This document shows positions 7,785-16,434 of a stretch of 64,000 nt of DNA, in pieces. This DNA comes from Anaerolineales bacterium. Its GTDB lineage: Bacteria > Chloroflexota > Anaerolineae > Anaerolineales > UBA4823. The translations under genes were made by a program, and so were the position numbers. The notes beneath the pieces are model-generated. The model saw nothing but the letters and a program-made list of their open reading frames with translations, ran no database searches and was not told where the DNA came from. Every line of letters begins with the position of its first letter. Positions within the stretch are counted from its first letter, which is position 1. The stretch is taken from positions 28,074 through 92,073 of the forward strand of contig PQAL01000035.1 of the NCBI GenBank assembly GCA_003105035.1. Reading direction: 5' to 3'.

Positions 7785-9659
7785 TCAGACACATACTAAA
7801 GAAATTAAGTCATCGAGTTCCAATTCATGAAGCCTGGTAGGGGTTGGAATACCGGTGGCGACATCCCAGCCGCGCAGCTCATAATAAGCATCCTTCATTT
7901 TCTCCAACGCCGGAAGATCAAAAACCATGCCCCTGGCAGGGCCGTCTGGCAGTGGATCCGACATCAGGCGCTGGGGGAGGAGATCATGTTCACGGCGTAA
8001 GCCTTCGCGTACGGAATACACTCGCGCTAAATTCTGCAACCGGTCGCCACACTTGCGGAATTCAGCCAGGTCGAAATCCCACCCGGTGGCTGACCTGACC
8101 AGATCCACGAGCTCATTCGCGGAAACCACGACACCCATGAACTTACATCCGCCTAATGCATCCAGGACATTCAAGGCATTCTCCAAATCAATCAATACCC
8201 GGGCATCATGTGGATCAGCCGCGTATGGATCAGGGATAGTGCTATCGTCCACGATCAAGAAAGGCATATCGATAAAGGTTGGACCCTGGACATACCCATT
8301 CATATGATCACCGCCACGATTGGCAGTTACGTACGCCAGGCCGGTGATCTTGGTGGCACGTGGATCATAAGCAGGCAACTCCAGCCCTTTCACTTGAATG
8401 GCAAAATGCTCGCTATCGTGACCCAGGCGCTGCGCCATACGCAGTGACCCTTCGGCCAGGAGATCTCCAAAACCCTCCCGGCGGGCAATGCGTTCTACCA
8501 GATCAACCACGAGGTCAGCGTCGCCGAATTGTAAATTCAGGCCCCCGGTCTGATCCGTATTGATGAACCCACGCTGGAAACACTCCATGGCAAAGGAGAT
8601 TGTCGCACCTGCGCTGATCGTGTCCAGACCATATTCATTGCAGCGGTAATTTGCCATGGCGATGGCGTTTAAATCGTCGATGCCACACATGGCTCCCAGC
8701 GTATCAACCGTTTCATATTCTGGCCCTTCGCCGTGTTTGCCTTTCCATTTTCCCTCGCGGATCTCCGTTCCCCGGCCGCATGCCACCGGGCACGCAAAGC
8801 AGCGCACCCCTTCTACTAATATCTGGTCTGTCATCGCCTGACCGTTAACATTATCGATCTGCTCAAACGTCCCCTGCTGCCAGTTCTGGGTTGGATAACC
8901 TCCGCGCATGTTGACCAGGTCAGCAACCATATTAGTCCCATACGTCTCAATGACGATCTTGATCACCGATTCATCCATATACTCGCGTTGGCGCTGAGTG
9001 ACTTTCATGAATGTCTGGGCGTCATCGAGGGCGATTTTCTGGGTGCCTGCACAAGCAATCGCTTTTAACCGTTTGGAGCCCATCACTGCTCCCATCCCGG
9101 TGCGACCAGCCGCGCGGTGTTTATTATTCATGATGGATGCATAACGCACCAGATTCTCGCCAGCTGGCCCTATGCAAGCCACATTGACCGGCTTGCCGAT
9201 CTCAGACTGAAGCCTGTTATCGCATTCAGGAACCGTCAGCCCCCACAGGTGATCGGCTTTGCGCAGCTCAGCCTTGCCGTTCATCAACAAGAGGTACACG
9301 GGCTCAGGTGAAACACCATCGAAAATCACCCCATCGAAACCACTCCATTTCATGGCTGGACCGAAGAAACCACCGGAATTGGACTGACCCCAATAGCCAG
9401 TTTGGGGCGATTTTGCAACCACTGAATAGCGACTGGCACTGGCCGAAGGTGTGCCGGTCAGCGCCCCGGTCATGAAGATCAAGACGTTTTGCGGTCCAAG
9501 GGGATCGATCCCCGGTGAGGTGAGCTCCAGCAGGTAGCGAGTTGCCAGACCAGCTCCACCCAGGGTCTGCCTAGCCCATGGGAGGTTGAGTGGCTCTGGC
9601 TGAACTGTCCCTGCAGTGAGATTTACCCGCAGAATTTGGCCCATAAACGCGTTACTCAT
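7785..9659 (-). CDS. Tungsten/molybdenum aldehyde:ferredoxin oxidoreductase (AOR family)
   Basis: A 624-residue enzyme starting at ATG 9659 (GGAGG eight bases upstream; the longer frame to 9764 lacks support). The N-terminal AOR domain has GQILRVNL, GGAGLATRYL and TGALTGTPSASASRY. The [4Fe-4S] ligands are visible as CFACPVAC near residue 286 plus a later Cys in GGCKFMG near 504. The family binds a tungsto- or molybdopterin and oxidises aldehydes to acids with ferredoxin, or runs in reverse. It leads an operon with acyl-CoA ligase and SCP2 genes, suggesting aldehyde to acid to acyl-CoA. AOR members also act on other substrates (e.g. glyceraldehyde-3-phosphate, aromatic acyl-CoA), so the substrate is open. 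No dedicated ferredoxin subunit is adjacent. Confidence 0.93.
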   Translation of the reverse strand: MSNAFMGQILRVNLTAGTVQPEPLNLPWARQTLGGAGLATRYLLELTSPGIDPLGPQNVLIFMTGALTGTPSASASRYSVVAKSPQTGYWGQSNSGGFFGPAMKWSGFDGVIFDGVSPEPVYLLLMNGKAELRKADHLWGLTVPECDNRLQSEIGKPVNVACIGPAGENLVRYASIMNNKHRAAGRTGMGAVMGSKRLKAIACAGTQKIALDDAQTFMKVTQRQREYMDESVIKIVIETYGTNMVADLVNMRGGYPTQNWQQGTFEQIDNVNGQAMTDQILVEGVRCFACPVACGRGTEIREGKWKGKHGEGPEYETVDTLGAMCGIDDLNAIAMANYRCNEYGLDTISAGATISFAMECFQRGFINTDQTGGLNLQFGDADLVVDLVERIARREGFGDLLAEGSLRMAQRLGHDSEHFAIQVKGLELPAYDPRATKITGLAYVTANRGGDHMNGYVQGPTFIDMPFLIVDDSTIPDPYAADPHDARVLIDLENALNVLDALGGCKFMGVVVSANELVDLVRSATGWDFDLAEFRKCGDRLQNLARVYSVREGLRREHDLLPQRLMSDPLPDGPARGMVFDLPALEKMKDAYYELRGWDVATGIPTPTRLHELELDDLISLVCV

Positions 9660-9875
9660 AAGGTAGCCTCCAATCTGAAGGGACCAATCACAGGTCAATT
9701 GGTTGGTGAACGAGCTGAGGTTGTAGGAAAAACCGATGCACTTTAATAAGCCTCCATAACACAAAAAAGGCTTAATCCAGATAAATACAATAAGCCAATT
9801 GTTTGGAAATCCACCCTGATGGTTGCGGCAGTGATAGGTTTATTATAACAATATTAAGGGAAGATGCAGAGAAAA

Positions 9876-9914
9876 GTTGGGTTTCGTACGGGAGAGCACC
9901 GTACTCAACCCAAC
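9876..9914. repeat. Small palindromic repeat (imperfect 16-bp inverted repeat)
   Basis: The arms GTTGGGTT..GTACGG (9876-9891) and CCGTAC..AACCCAAC (9899-9914) pair with a two-base mismatch around a 7-nt loop. This resembles the short dispersed GTTGGGTTTCGT…CAACCCAAC hairpins I recall from cyanobacterial and other environmental genomes. It lies in the 363-base gap 9660-10022 that otherwise contains only the AOR leader and the second palindrome at 9936. Confidence 0.6.
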
Positions 9915-9935
9915 CTACTACACCAATTAAAACCA

Positions 9936-9956
9936 AGACGCACCAGTGATGCGTCT
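9936..9956. repeat. Small palindromic repeat (7-bp arms)
   Basis: AGACGCA (9936-9942) and TGCGTCT (9950-9956) flank a 7-nt loop and continue into CTAC, matching the widespread GTAGAGACG-type short palindrome pattern. It sits 21 bases from the previous palindrome, so the two probably form one composite dispersed element. Confidence 0.5.
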
Positions 9957-10022
9957 CTACAAAAATTGTCCCTATGATTTATATGATTTGATGATTGGCA
10001 TGATTATTTGTAAACCAGAATC

Positions 10023-10496
10023 CTACACCTTCGATCCGCAATTCGTACAGAACTTCGTTTCGGCGGGTAGCTCGGTGCCGCAGTTCGGGCAAAACCGGGT
10101 GGTTTTTGAGGCTGCAGGAGCAGGGGATGGGGCAACCGCTTGGGTTGCAGCCGGCGCTGGCTGCGATTGTGCCTGTCCGAACACGGTCTGACCAGCTGGC
10201 TGCACCGGTGGAGTGCCATAAGTCTCCGCATCGATGCGCTGAATCTCAGCATTCTTCGCTTCAACCTGTTCCAGCAAACTGGCAATTGCCTGGCAGCTCT
10301 CGTCATATTCCGCTCCGGTTATCCCGGCTGTTTCACGCTCGGTGAAATACTTTTCTCCCAGTTTGGCGTAGTTCTCCTGAACCTGGTTTTTTAGCTTATC
10401 CAGCTCACCCCTGGCACGGTTCAACCGGCTCATCTTATCGGCTTCGAAAGCCACCTTTTCAGCACCGCTTTTCAGTCTTCCAAATATATCGCTCAT
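10023..10496 (-). CDS. Coiled-coil protein with C-terminal double-Cys zinc ribbon
   Basis: A 157-residue protein starting at ATG 10496 (AGGAGG five bases upstream). Residues 1-95 are charged and helical with coiled-coil character (KMSRLNRARGELDKLKNQVQ). Residues ~96-130 form an Ala/Pro/Gln-rich linker. The C-terminus is a zinc ribbon with two CxxC knuckles, FCPNCGTEL and FCTNCGSKV. Proteins of this build are common in Gram-positive and Chloroflexota genomes; their function is not established and the ribbon may mediate protein contacts. It stands alone between gaps. Confidence 0.8.
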   Translation of the reverse strand: MSDIFGRLKSGAEKVAFEADKMSRLNRARGELDKLKNQVQENYAKLGEKYFTERETAGITGAEYDESCQAIASLLEQVEAKNAEIQRIDAETYGTPPVQPAGQTVFGQAQSQPAPAATQAVAPSPAPAASKTTRFCPNCGTELPAETKFCTNCGSKV

Positions 10497-10661
10497 CTCA
10501 TCCTCCTGGAATTAATTGCTTAAGTATAGCTGAGGGTCTAAAGTTACACAACCCAGGTGATGTCGCCGTAAAGATATCAGACCATAATAAATATCAAGCA
10601 GAACATACCTTTAAAGTATCCACATCTTCTTTGAGCGGTCCTTTATTCATCCTGGCCTGAC

Positions 10662-11129
10662 TCAACGTGGGGTTTGTGCATTTAAAGCCCGTTGGATATC
10701 TTTGACTCGGTGGAAGGCAGAATGTCCGTCCAGGTCATATGGCCATTCCTGCCTACGCTCCCGGCCACTGAACCACTCATCCGGGGTAGCTCTCAGGGCC
10801 ACAAGCACATCTTCCTGCACCTGCCGATGCCAGGCCAGGATTTCTTGCGGTGGCTGATCACGCCAGCGCATGTAGATGAGGTGATTGGCCTCAGTCTCAT
10901 TCAACCCGCGATCTTCTACAGGGCGGGGCAGCCCACGGGCAGAGCGGGCGGTATCAGCCTTCCAGTGGGTGATATGTGCCAGGGCATCCTTCACCGTCCA
11001 AGGATCTTTCGTCTCAGGCCTGGCCAGGGGGTATGCCCATTGCTCTTCCGTCAGGCGGGCGACCAGCTGGTCGAGGAGCTCGAATTCTTCAATCGTCCTG
11101 CGGATAACTTTTTCACGGTCGTGACGCAT
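10662..11129 (-). CDS. DinB/MDMPI-type four-helix protein
   Basis: A 155-residue protein starting at ATG 11129 with GGAGG eleven bases upstream. The fold signature is that of DinB-like or ClbS-like proteins: an N-terminal helix (EEFELLDQLVARLTEEQW), a WTVKDALAHITHW motif with potential metal-binding His residues (~51-54), and a C-terminal DGHSAFHRVKDI with two further His. These proteins typically bind one divalent metal through three His and often act as thiol-dependent transferases or hydrolases; the substrate is unknown. It is monocistronic, divergent from the sugar cluster. Confidence 0.75.
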   Translation of the reverse strand: MRHDREKVIRRTIEEFELLDQLVARLTEEQWAYPLARPETKDPWTVKDALAHITHWKADTARSARGLPRPVEDRGLNETEANHLIYMRWRDQPPQEILAWHRQVQEDVLVALRATPDEWFSGRERRQEWPYDLDGHSAFHRVKDIQRALNAQTPR

Positions 11130-11261
11130 GGCCTTGTTTGCCTCCTATCTCAGTCAACTCAAGCCACTCAGATGCTCTATTATATGACGCACAAGGATAG
11201 GTTGGCCAGCTACTCAATAAGTCTGGGCAAGAATATCCGTGATGAAGTCCCTCGTCAGGGG

Positions 11262-11304
11262 TGTCAACCCAGGCGTTGACATCGCCCGATTTATGCACTA
11301 CACT
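11262..11304 (+). promoter_or_regulatory. Promoter with overlapping operator for the GH127-GPH-GH2 cluster
   Basis: TTGACA (11276-11281), a 17-base spacer and TACACT (11299-11304) form a near-consensus sigma70-type promoter 20 bases before the GH127 ATG. A 7-bp inverted repeat, TGTCAAC (11262-11268) and GTTGACA (11275-11281), covers the -35 box and is a plausible repressor site. The leader would be about 14 nt, which explains the absence of a ribosome binding site. Confidence 0.7.
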
Positions 11305-11324
11305 CAAATCTCCCTGGAATTTAT

Positions 11325-13319
11325 ATGGACGAATTATCATCACAGCAGGTGACCATCGATGACCCTTACTGGACCAGGCAGCTAGAAACCAATTCGAGCC
11401 AGGCCATCTACCACCAATGGGAGCAGCTGGAAACCAGCGGCTGTATCGACAACTTCCGTATCGCGGCGGGTGAGCTGGAAAGCTTCAGGGAAGGCTTCTT
11501 CTTCGCCGACTCAGATGCGTATAAATGGCTGGACGCAGGCGCCCGGATCTATGCCACCAAGCCCAACCCAAGGCTTGCCCAGTTGATGGACAGATTTATC
11601 TCCCTGGTTGGCCGTGCCCAGGACCCGGATGGCTACCTGTTCACCTACAACCAAATCCTGTTCCCAGACACACGCTGGCAGAACCTGTGGATCGAGCACG
11701 AGCTCTATTGCCACGGCCACCTGATCGAAGCAGGTGTGTCACACTTCCTGGCCACCCAGCAGACCAACCTGCTGGATATCGCCCGCAAAGCTGCCGAGCG
11801 GATAATGGCTGACTTTCGTGACAAGGGACCGGAATTCACCTCGGGCCACGAAGAGATTGAAATCGCCCTGCTACGCCTTTACGAAATTACAGGTGGCCGA
11901 TCCTATCTCGAGATGGCCCAACAGTTCCTTGAACAGCGCGGGAAAACAACGCCTCTATCGTACACCATTTCGATTATCCGCCAGATCCGGTCTGTCGCAT
12001 CGCGCCTCTCCCAGGTTCGCAAGGAGCGAGAAAGATACCTGGCTGAGCATGCGGATTATCCACCAAAAAAGCTCCCGCCCGGGAATTTTGCCAAATCAAC
12101 CTCGACCTCCTACTTACGCTGGCTGGTCAGATAATTGAACGGAAAGTACCTTCAGCAACATGTCCCCATCCGCCGTCAGACCGTGCCGGTTGGGCATTCG
12201 GTCAGATTCGGATACCTGGAAACTGCAACGGCAATGCTGGCCCTCCTCCTGGGCGAGGCAAGCCTGCTGCCCGCCATGGAACAAACCTGGGAACACATGG
12301 TGCAGCGCCGCATGTACGTCACCGGTGGTATCGGAGCAGTGCCCGCGCTGGAAGGTTTCGGCAACGATTACGAACTGGATCCCGAATTGGCTTACGCTGA
12401 GACGTGCGCTGCCCTATCCTGCCTGTTCTGGAACTGGCAGCTGTCTCTAATCACTGCTCGGGCCAGATACAGCGACCTGTTCGAGTGGCAGCTGTATAAC
12501 GCGGCAGCCGTCGGGATGGGGTTGAGTGGGAAAGACTACCTTTACAACAATCCCCTCGTCTGCCGGAGTGGCGTTACCCGCCGGGCATGGTATTCGGTTC
12601 CGTGCTGCCCTTCCAATTTATCGCGCACCTGGGCGGACCTGGGAAAATACATCTGCTCGGCCGATGCTGACAACCTGTGGATCCACCAGTATATTGGCAG
12701 CCGCATAAGGGTAGAGATGGGGGAGGAAGTAAATATTCACGTTGAATCAGATTTACCCTGGATCGGAAAAACCAGCATCCATATCAAGCCTGCCAGGCCG
12801 AGAGAATTCACCCTGCACCTGCGCATCCCTTCCTGGGTAGCTGCTGAACCGGCCTCGCCAATGATCAAGATAAACAATGAACCTTTGGCGAGCACAGGCC
12901 TGGCGGCTGCCCGGCCTTCTCAACCGGCACAGCCTACGGCATCGGGTTATGATCCGGAGCAGAGTTACTTCTTGCCCATACGCAGGGTCTGGTCTGCTGG
13001 CGATATGATCGAGCTGACCTATGACATGCCGATCTGCCAGCGTCATGCCCATGCCAAGGTGAAGGGGCACCAAGGTAAAGTTGCACTCACCCGCGGTCCG
13101 CTGGTTTACTGCCTGGAGAGCACGGATAACCCGGGGGTGGATATCTTCTCTGCCCGGCTCGACCCAGCCAGCCTGCAGACTGAACATGCACCACACCTGC
13201 TAGGTGGCATCAGCATGTTGAAGGGGGCAACCCAAGATGGCCAACCGCTCACCTTCATCCCCTATAACCTATGGGCTAACCGGGGCGAATCACAGATGAC
13301 AGTTTGGGTAAACACATAA
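11325..13319 (+). pseudogene. GH127 beta-L-arabinofuranosidase-like gene (DUF1680) interrupted by one in-frame TAA
   Basis: One continuous frame of 664 codons is broken only by TAA at 12132-12134; both sides are homologous parts of a GH127 enzyme and the frame does not shift. The first part (269 residues) has the alpha-barrel start (WIEHELYCHGHLIEAG). The second has the active-site features: E359 and C361 (AETCAA) and C427/C428 (VPCCPSN), equivalent to the Zn-binding Glu/Cys and the cysteine nucleophile described for HypBA1, then the beta-sandwich tail. All catalytic residues are intact. Downstream restart is possible at TTG 12135, but without a ribosome site. This is either a nonsense mutation, a readthrough codon or a sequencing error. 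It leads a cluster with a GPH sugar symporter and a GH2 hydrolase. Confidence 0.8.
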
Positions 13320-13337
13320 ACACGATATGGAGCTACC

Positions 13338-14630
13338 ATGATTGCTACCCTTACCATTTCAAAAAAAATCTGGACTGCTATCATCCTGTTGGGCTTTGCC
13401 GGCCAGCTGGCCTGGGGAGTGGAGAACCAGTTCTTCAACACCTTCATGTACAACAATATCACCCCCGACCCGCGCCCCATTTCGTGGATGGTAGCAGCTT
13501 CAGCCGTCACGGCTACGCTCACCACCATTCTGATGGGCACGCTCTCTGACCGGACCCGTTCGCGCTGGGGGCGACGTAAACCTTTCATCCTGTTTGGATA
13601 CCTGGCCTTGGGCGTCATGACAGCGCTCTACCCTTCAGCAGCCGTTTTCCAGCCGGTTGGGGTAGCGATTTTCATGGCCATCTTGCTCGACTGCGTGATG
13701 ACCTTCTTCGGTTCGACGGCCAACGACGCGGCATTAAACGCATACACTACCGACGTGACCAGCAACGAAAACCGCGGCCGGGTGATGGGGGTGATGGAAA
13801 TTCTGACCTGGGTGGCAATCCTGATCGTTTACGGTGGGGCAGGCCCAATCATTGATCGTTTTGGGTATACCGCCTTCTTTTATTTTATCGGTGGACTGGT
13901 GTTCTTGCTTGGCTTGGTGGGAAGCCTGTTCATCCATGATGAGCCGCTGGGTGATAAACCGAAGGGAACTTACTGGCAGCACCTGGCTGAGAGCTTCCAG
14001 TGGAAGAACCTGGTCGCCAACCGAAATTTCTTCCTACTGATGATTGCTGTGGCATTGTGGCAAGTAGCCTTCAACATTTTCTTTCCATTCATCATCATTT
14101 ACCTTCAACATTACCTGAAGCTGGACATCTCAAGCTCCTCATTAGCCATCGCGGTGATCATCCTGGTGGGTGGGATCGCCCTGGCCTGGCCGTTCGGCTT
14201 GCTGGTGGACCGTTGGGGTAGAAAACCTGTAGCGATGGCGGCAATTATTACTGAGATGATCGGGCTGATCTTGTTTTCGTTTACAAAATCCCTGGTTCCG
14301 CTCATCATTACCGGCATCCTGTGGCTTGCCCCATTCACTGCCTGGACCATAGCCACCAGCACGTGGAGCAAGGACCTGTTTCCTGAAGACAAGCGCGGTC
14401 AGTTCGCCGGGTTCTACCTGTTTTTCTGGGTCATGCTGCCCATGATCCTGGGTCCTCTCACCGGCGGATGGCTCAGCAGCAGCTATGGGATCAAAACCGT
14501 GATCGACGGGCAGGCAGCCATCGTCCCCACTCCGCTCCTGTTTCAGGTAGCCGGGGTGGTCACCCTGCTGACAGCTATTCCGCTATGGTTCGTGAAAACC
14601 CAGCCAACTCCAGCACAAGAATCGGTTTGA
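13338..14630 (+). CDS. MFS/GPH-family sugar transporter (sugar:cation symporter)
   Basis: A 430-residue polytopic membrane protein with about 12 predicted helices. A GGAG lies six bases before ATG 13338. The loop between helices 2 and 3 has the MFS-type motif GTLSDRTRSRWGRRKPFI, and a similar DRWGRKP motif recurs in the second half, the pattern of GPH/SLC45-like glycoside transporters. It lies 18 bases after the GH127 gene and 4 bases before the GH2 gene, so it is almost certainly co-transcribed and imports the oligosaccharide or monosaccharide they handle. The exact sugar and the coupling ion (H+ or Na+) cannot be read from the sequence. Confidence 0.88.
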   Translation: MIATLTISKKIWTAIILLGFAGQLAWGVENQFFNTFMYNNITPDPRPISWMVAASAVTATLTTILMGTLSDRTRSRWGRRKPFILFGYLALGVMTALYPSAAVFQPVGVAIFMAILLDCVMTFFGSTANDAALNAYTTDVTSNENRGRVMGVMEILTWVAILIVYGGAGPIIDRFGYTAFFYFIGGLVFLLGLVGSLFIHDEPLGDKPKGTYWQHLAESFQWKNLVANRNFFLLMIAVALWQVAFNIFFPFIIIYLQHYLKLDISSSSLAIAVIILVGGIALAWPFGLLVDRWGRKPVAMAAIITEMIGLILFSFTKSLVPLIITGILWLAPFTAWTIATSTWSKDLFPEDKRGQFAGFYLFFWVMLPMILGPLTGGWLSSSYGIKTVIDGQAAIVPTPLLFQVAGVVTLLTAIPLWFVKTQPTPAQESV

Positions 14631-14634
14631 TGGC

Positions 14635-16413
14635 ATGGATGAAACCATGGATTGGCAGCTGGCTTCTGGCACGCTTCTAACCCGCTGGGCGAAGGATGTC
14701 AGACCTGAGAATGCCTGGCAGGAATACCCCCGTCCACAGATGAGCAGGCACGAATGGCAGAACCTAAATGGCATTTGGGATTATTGGATCACCGAGCGGA
14801 AGGACACATCCAAGTGGAAGCAGCGCGGTAAAATCCTTGTCCCTTTCCCGATCGAGTCTGCCCTTTCGGGCGTCATGCGCCCACTCGAGGCAGATGAGTT
14901 GTTATGGTATCAGAGGGCATTCGTCATCCCCAAAGAATGGGATGGTAAGCGTATCCTGCTACATTGCGAAGCTGTGGATTGGGAAACGACCGTCGCCGTT
15001 AATGACCGCCAGGTGGGCACGCACACAGGTGGATATTTACCTTTCTCATTCGACATTACCCAATATATCGTCGGGGGAGGGGCTCCAAACCAACTGGAGC
15101 TCTCTGTCTGGGACCCAACCGACACGTACTGGCAGCAGCGTGGCAAACAAGTCCGCAACCCAAAAGGCATCTGGTACTCAGCAATCTCCGGCATCTGGCA
15201 GACAATCTGGCTGGAAGCAGTGCCTGAGACTTTCATTGCCGGGCTGAAGATCACGCCTGACATCGACGCACACATTGTGCGGGTGAAGGCTGACCTGGTC
15301 GGTCCGCAGTCGCAGTCCATCGCCATTAATGTCGATGTATACGACCAAAATGCCTGCATTGCTGATGGTCAGGCAGAAGAAGGTGTGGCGGAGGTAACCA
15401 TCCAACTACCTGATCCAAAACTTTGGAGCCCAGATTCTCCCCATCTTTATGACCTGGTGGTGACCGCGGGTGAAGATTGGGTGGGCAGCTACTTCGCCAT
15501 GCGCAAGTTCAATCTGGAAGACGGTCGCTTGTGCCTGAATGGTTCACCATATTTCCAACTCGGACCACTCGACCAGGGTTACTGGCCGGATGGCCTGTAC
15601 ACCCCGCCTTCAGATGAGGCCATGCGCGGTGACCTCGAGATCTTGAAGGGGCTGGGCTTCAACATGCTGCGTAAACACGTTAAGGTGGAACCCAGGCGAT
15701 ATTACTATTACTGTGACCAGCTGGGGCTGATCGTCTGGCAGGATATGACAAATGGAGGCCGGGCAGTAGGCGAGGCGACCTCCATCCTAACGATGATGTT
15801 TGGCTCGCGACGGCGGGACCACAACTACCGATATGCCGGTCGGCAGGACGTCGCTTCTCGCCAGGATTTCAAGCGGGAGCTGCATGAGCTGGTAGACCAT
15901 CTCCACAACTATCCGTGCATTGGAGTGTGGGTGCCTTTTAACGAAGGCTGGGGCCAATTTGATGCCAACCAAATTGCGAACTGGCTTAAGGAATATGACC
16001 CCACCCGCCTGGTAGATCATGCCAGTGGATGGTTTGACCAGAAGGGCGGGGATTGCAAGAGCATCCACATGTATAAGCTAAACCTACCCGTGACTAAGCC
16101 TGAAGCTTGCCGGGCGGTAGTGCTGTCGGAATTTGGCGGTTACAGCTTGAAGGTCGCAGGTCACCAGTGGAACCCGCAGGCGGAATTTGGATATAAGAAA
16201 TTTGACACTTCTCAGGAACTAACTGACGCCTATGTGGATTTGTTGCAAACCCAGCTAAAACCCTGGATGGATGCAGGGCTATCGGCAGCCATCTATACCC
16301 AGACTACCGATGTGGAAAGCGAGGTCAACGGTTTTGTGACCTATGACCGTCAGGTGGAGAAGATGGACTTTTCGAGGATCAGGCAGGTGCACCAGGAGCT
16401 TCTCCGAGCATAG
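14635..16413 (+). CDS. Glycoside hydrolase family 2 enzyme
   Basis: A 592-residue enzyme, cytoplasmic (no signal peptide). Domain order is the GH2 jelly roll (~25-195, WQNLNGIWDYW … LWYQRAF), an Ig-like domain (~200-300) and a TIM barrel (~305-590). The acid/base is E437 in FNEGW and the nucleophile E499 in LSEFGGY. It lacks the long C-terminal domains of LacZ, resembling short beta-galactosidase/beta-glucuronidase-like enzymes; in the barrel part GSPYFQLGPLDQGYWPDGLY is typical of this subgroup. It starts four bases after the transporter stop without a clear ribosome site, so translational coupling is likely. Substrate specificity is not determinable here; with GH127 an arabinose- or galactose-containing oligosaccharide is plausible. 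Confidence 0.88.
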   Translation: MDETMDWQLASGTLLTRWAKDVRPENAWQEYPRPQMSRHEWQNLNGIWDYWITERKDTSKWKQRGKILVPFPIESALSGVMRPLEADELLWYQRAFVIPKEWDGKRILLHCEAVDWETTVAVNDRQVGTHTGGYLPFSFDITQYIVGGGAPNQLELSVWDPTDTYWQQRGKQVRNPKGIWYSAISGIWQTIWLEAVPETFIAGLKITPDIDAHIVRVKADLVGPQSQSIAINVDVYDQNACIADGQAEEGVAEVTIQLPDPKLWSPDSPHLYDLVVTAGEDWVGSYFAMRKFNLEDGRLCLNGSPYFQLGPLDQGYWPDGLYTPPSDEAMRGDLEILKGLGFNMLRKHVKVEPRRYYYYCDQLGLIVWQDMTNGGRAVGEATSILTMMFGSRRRDHNYRYAGRQDVASRQDFKRELHELVDHLHNYPCIGVWVPFNEGWGQFDANQIANWLKEYDPTRLVDHASGWFDQKGGDCKSIHMYKLNLPVTKPEACRAVVLSEFGGYSLKVAGHQWNPQAEFGYKKFDTSQELTDAYVDLLQTQLKPWMDAGLSAAIYTQTTDVESEVNGFVTYDRQVEKMDFSRIRQVHQELLRA

Positions 16414-16434
16414 TATTCCTGGGCAATATCCCGC

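Noticed and set aside
10004..10394. Overlapping ORFs on both strands over the zinc-ribbon gene
   Set aside because: They are shadow frames; only the minus frame 10023-10496 has a ribosome site and a recognisable zinc ribbon.
11325..12134. Upstream GH127 half as an independent intact gene
   Set aside because: It ends at a TAA in the middle of the catalytic domain, and the same frame continues with the remaining GH127 sequence and active-site residues.
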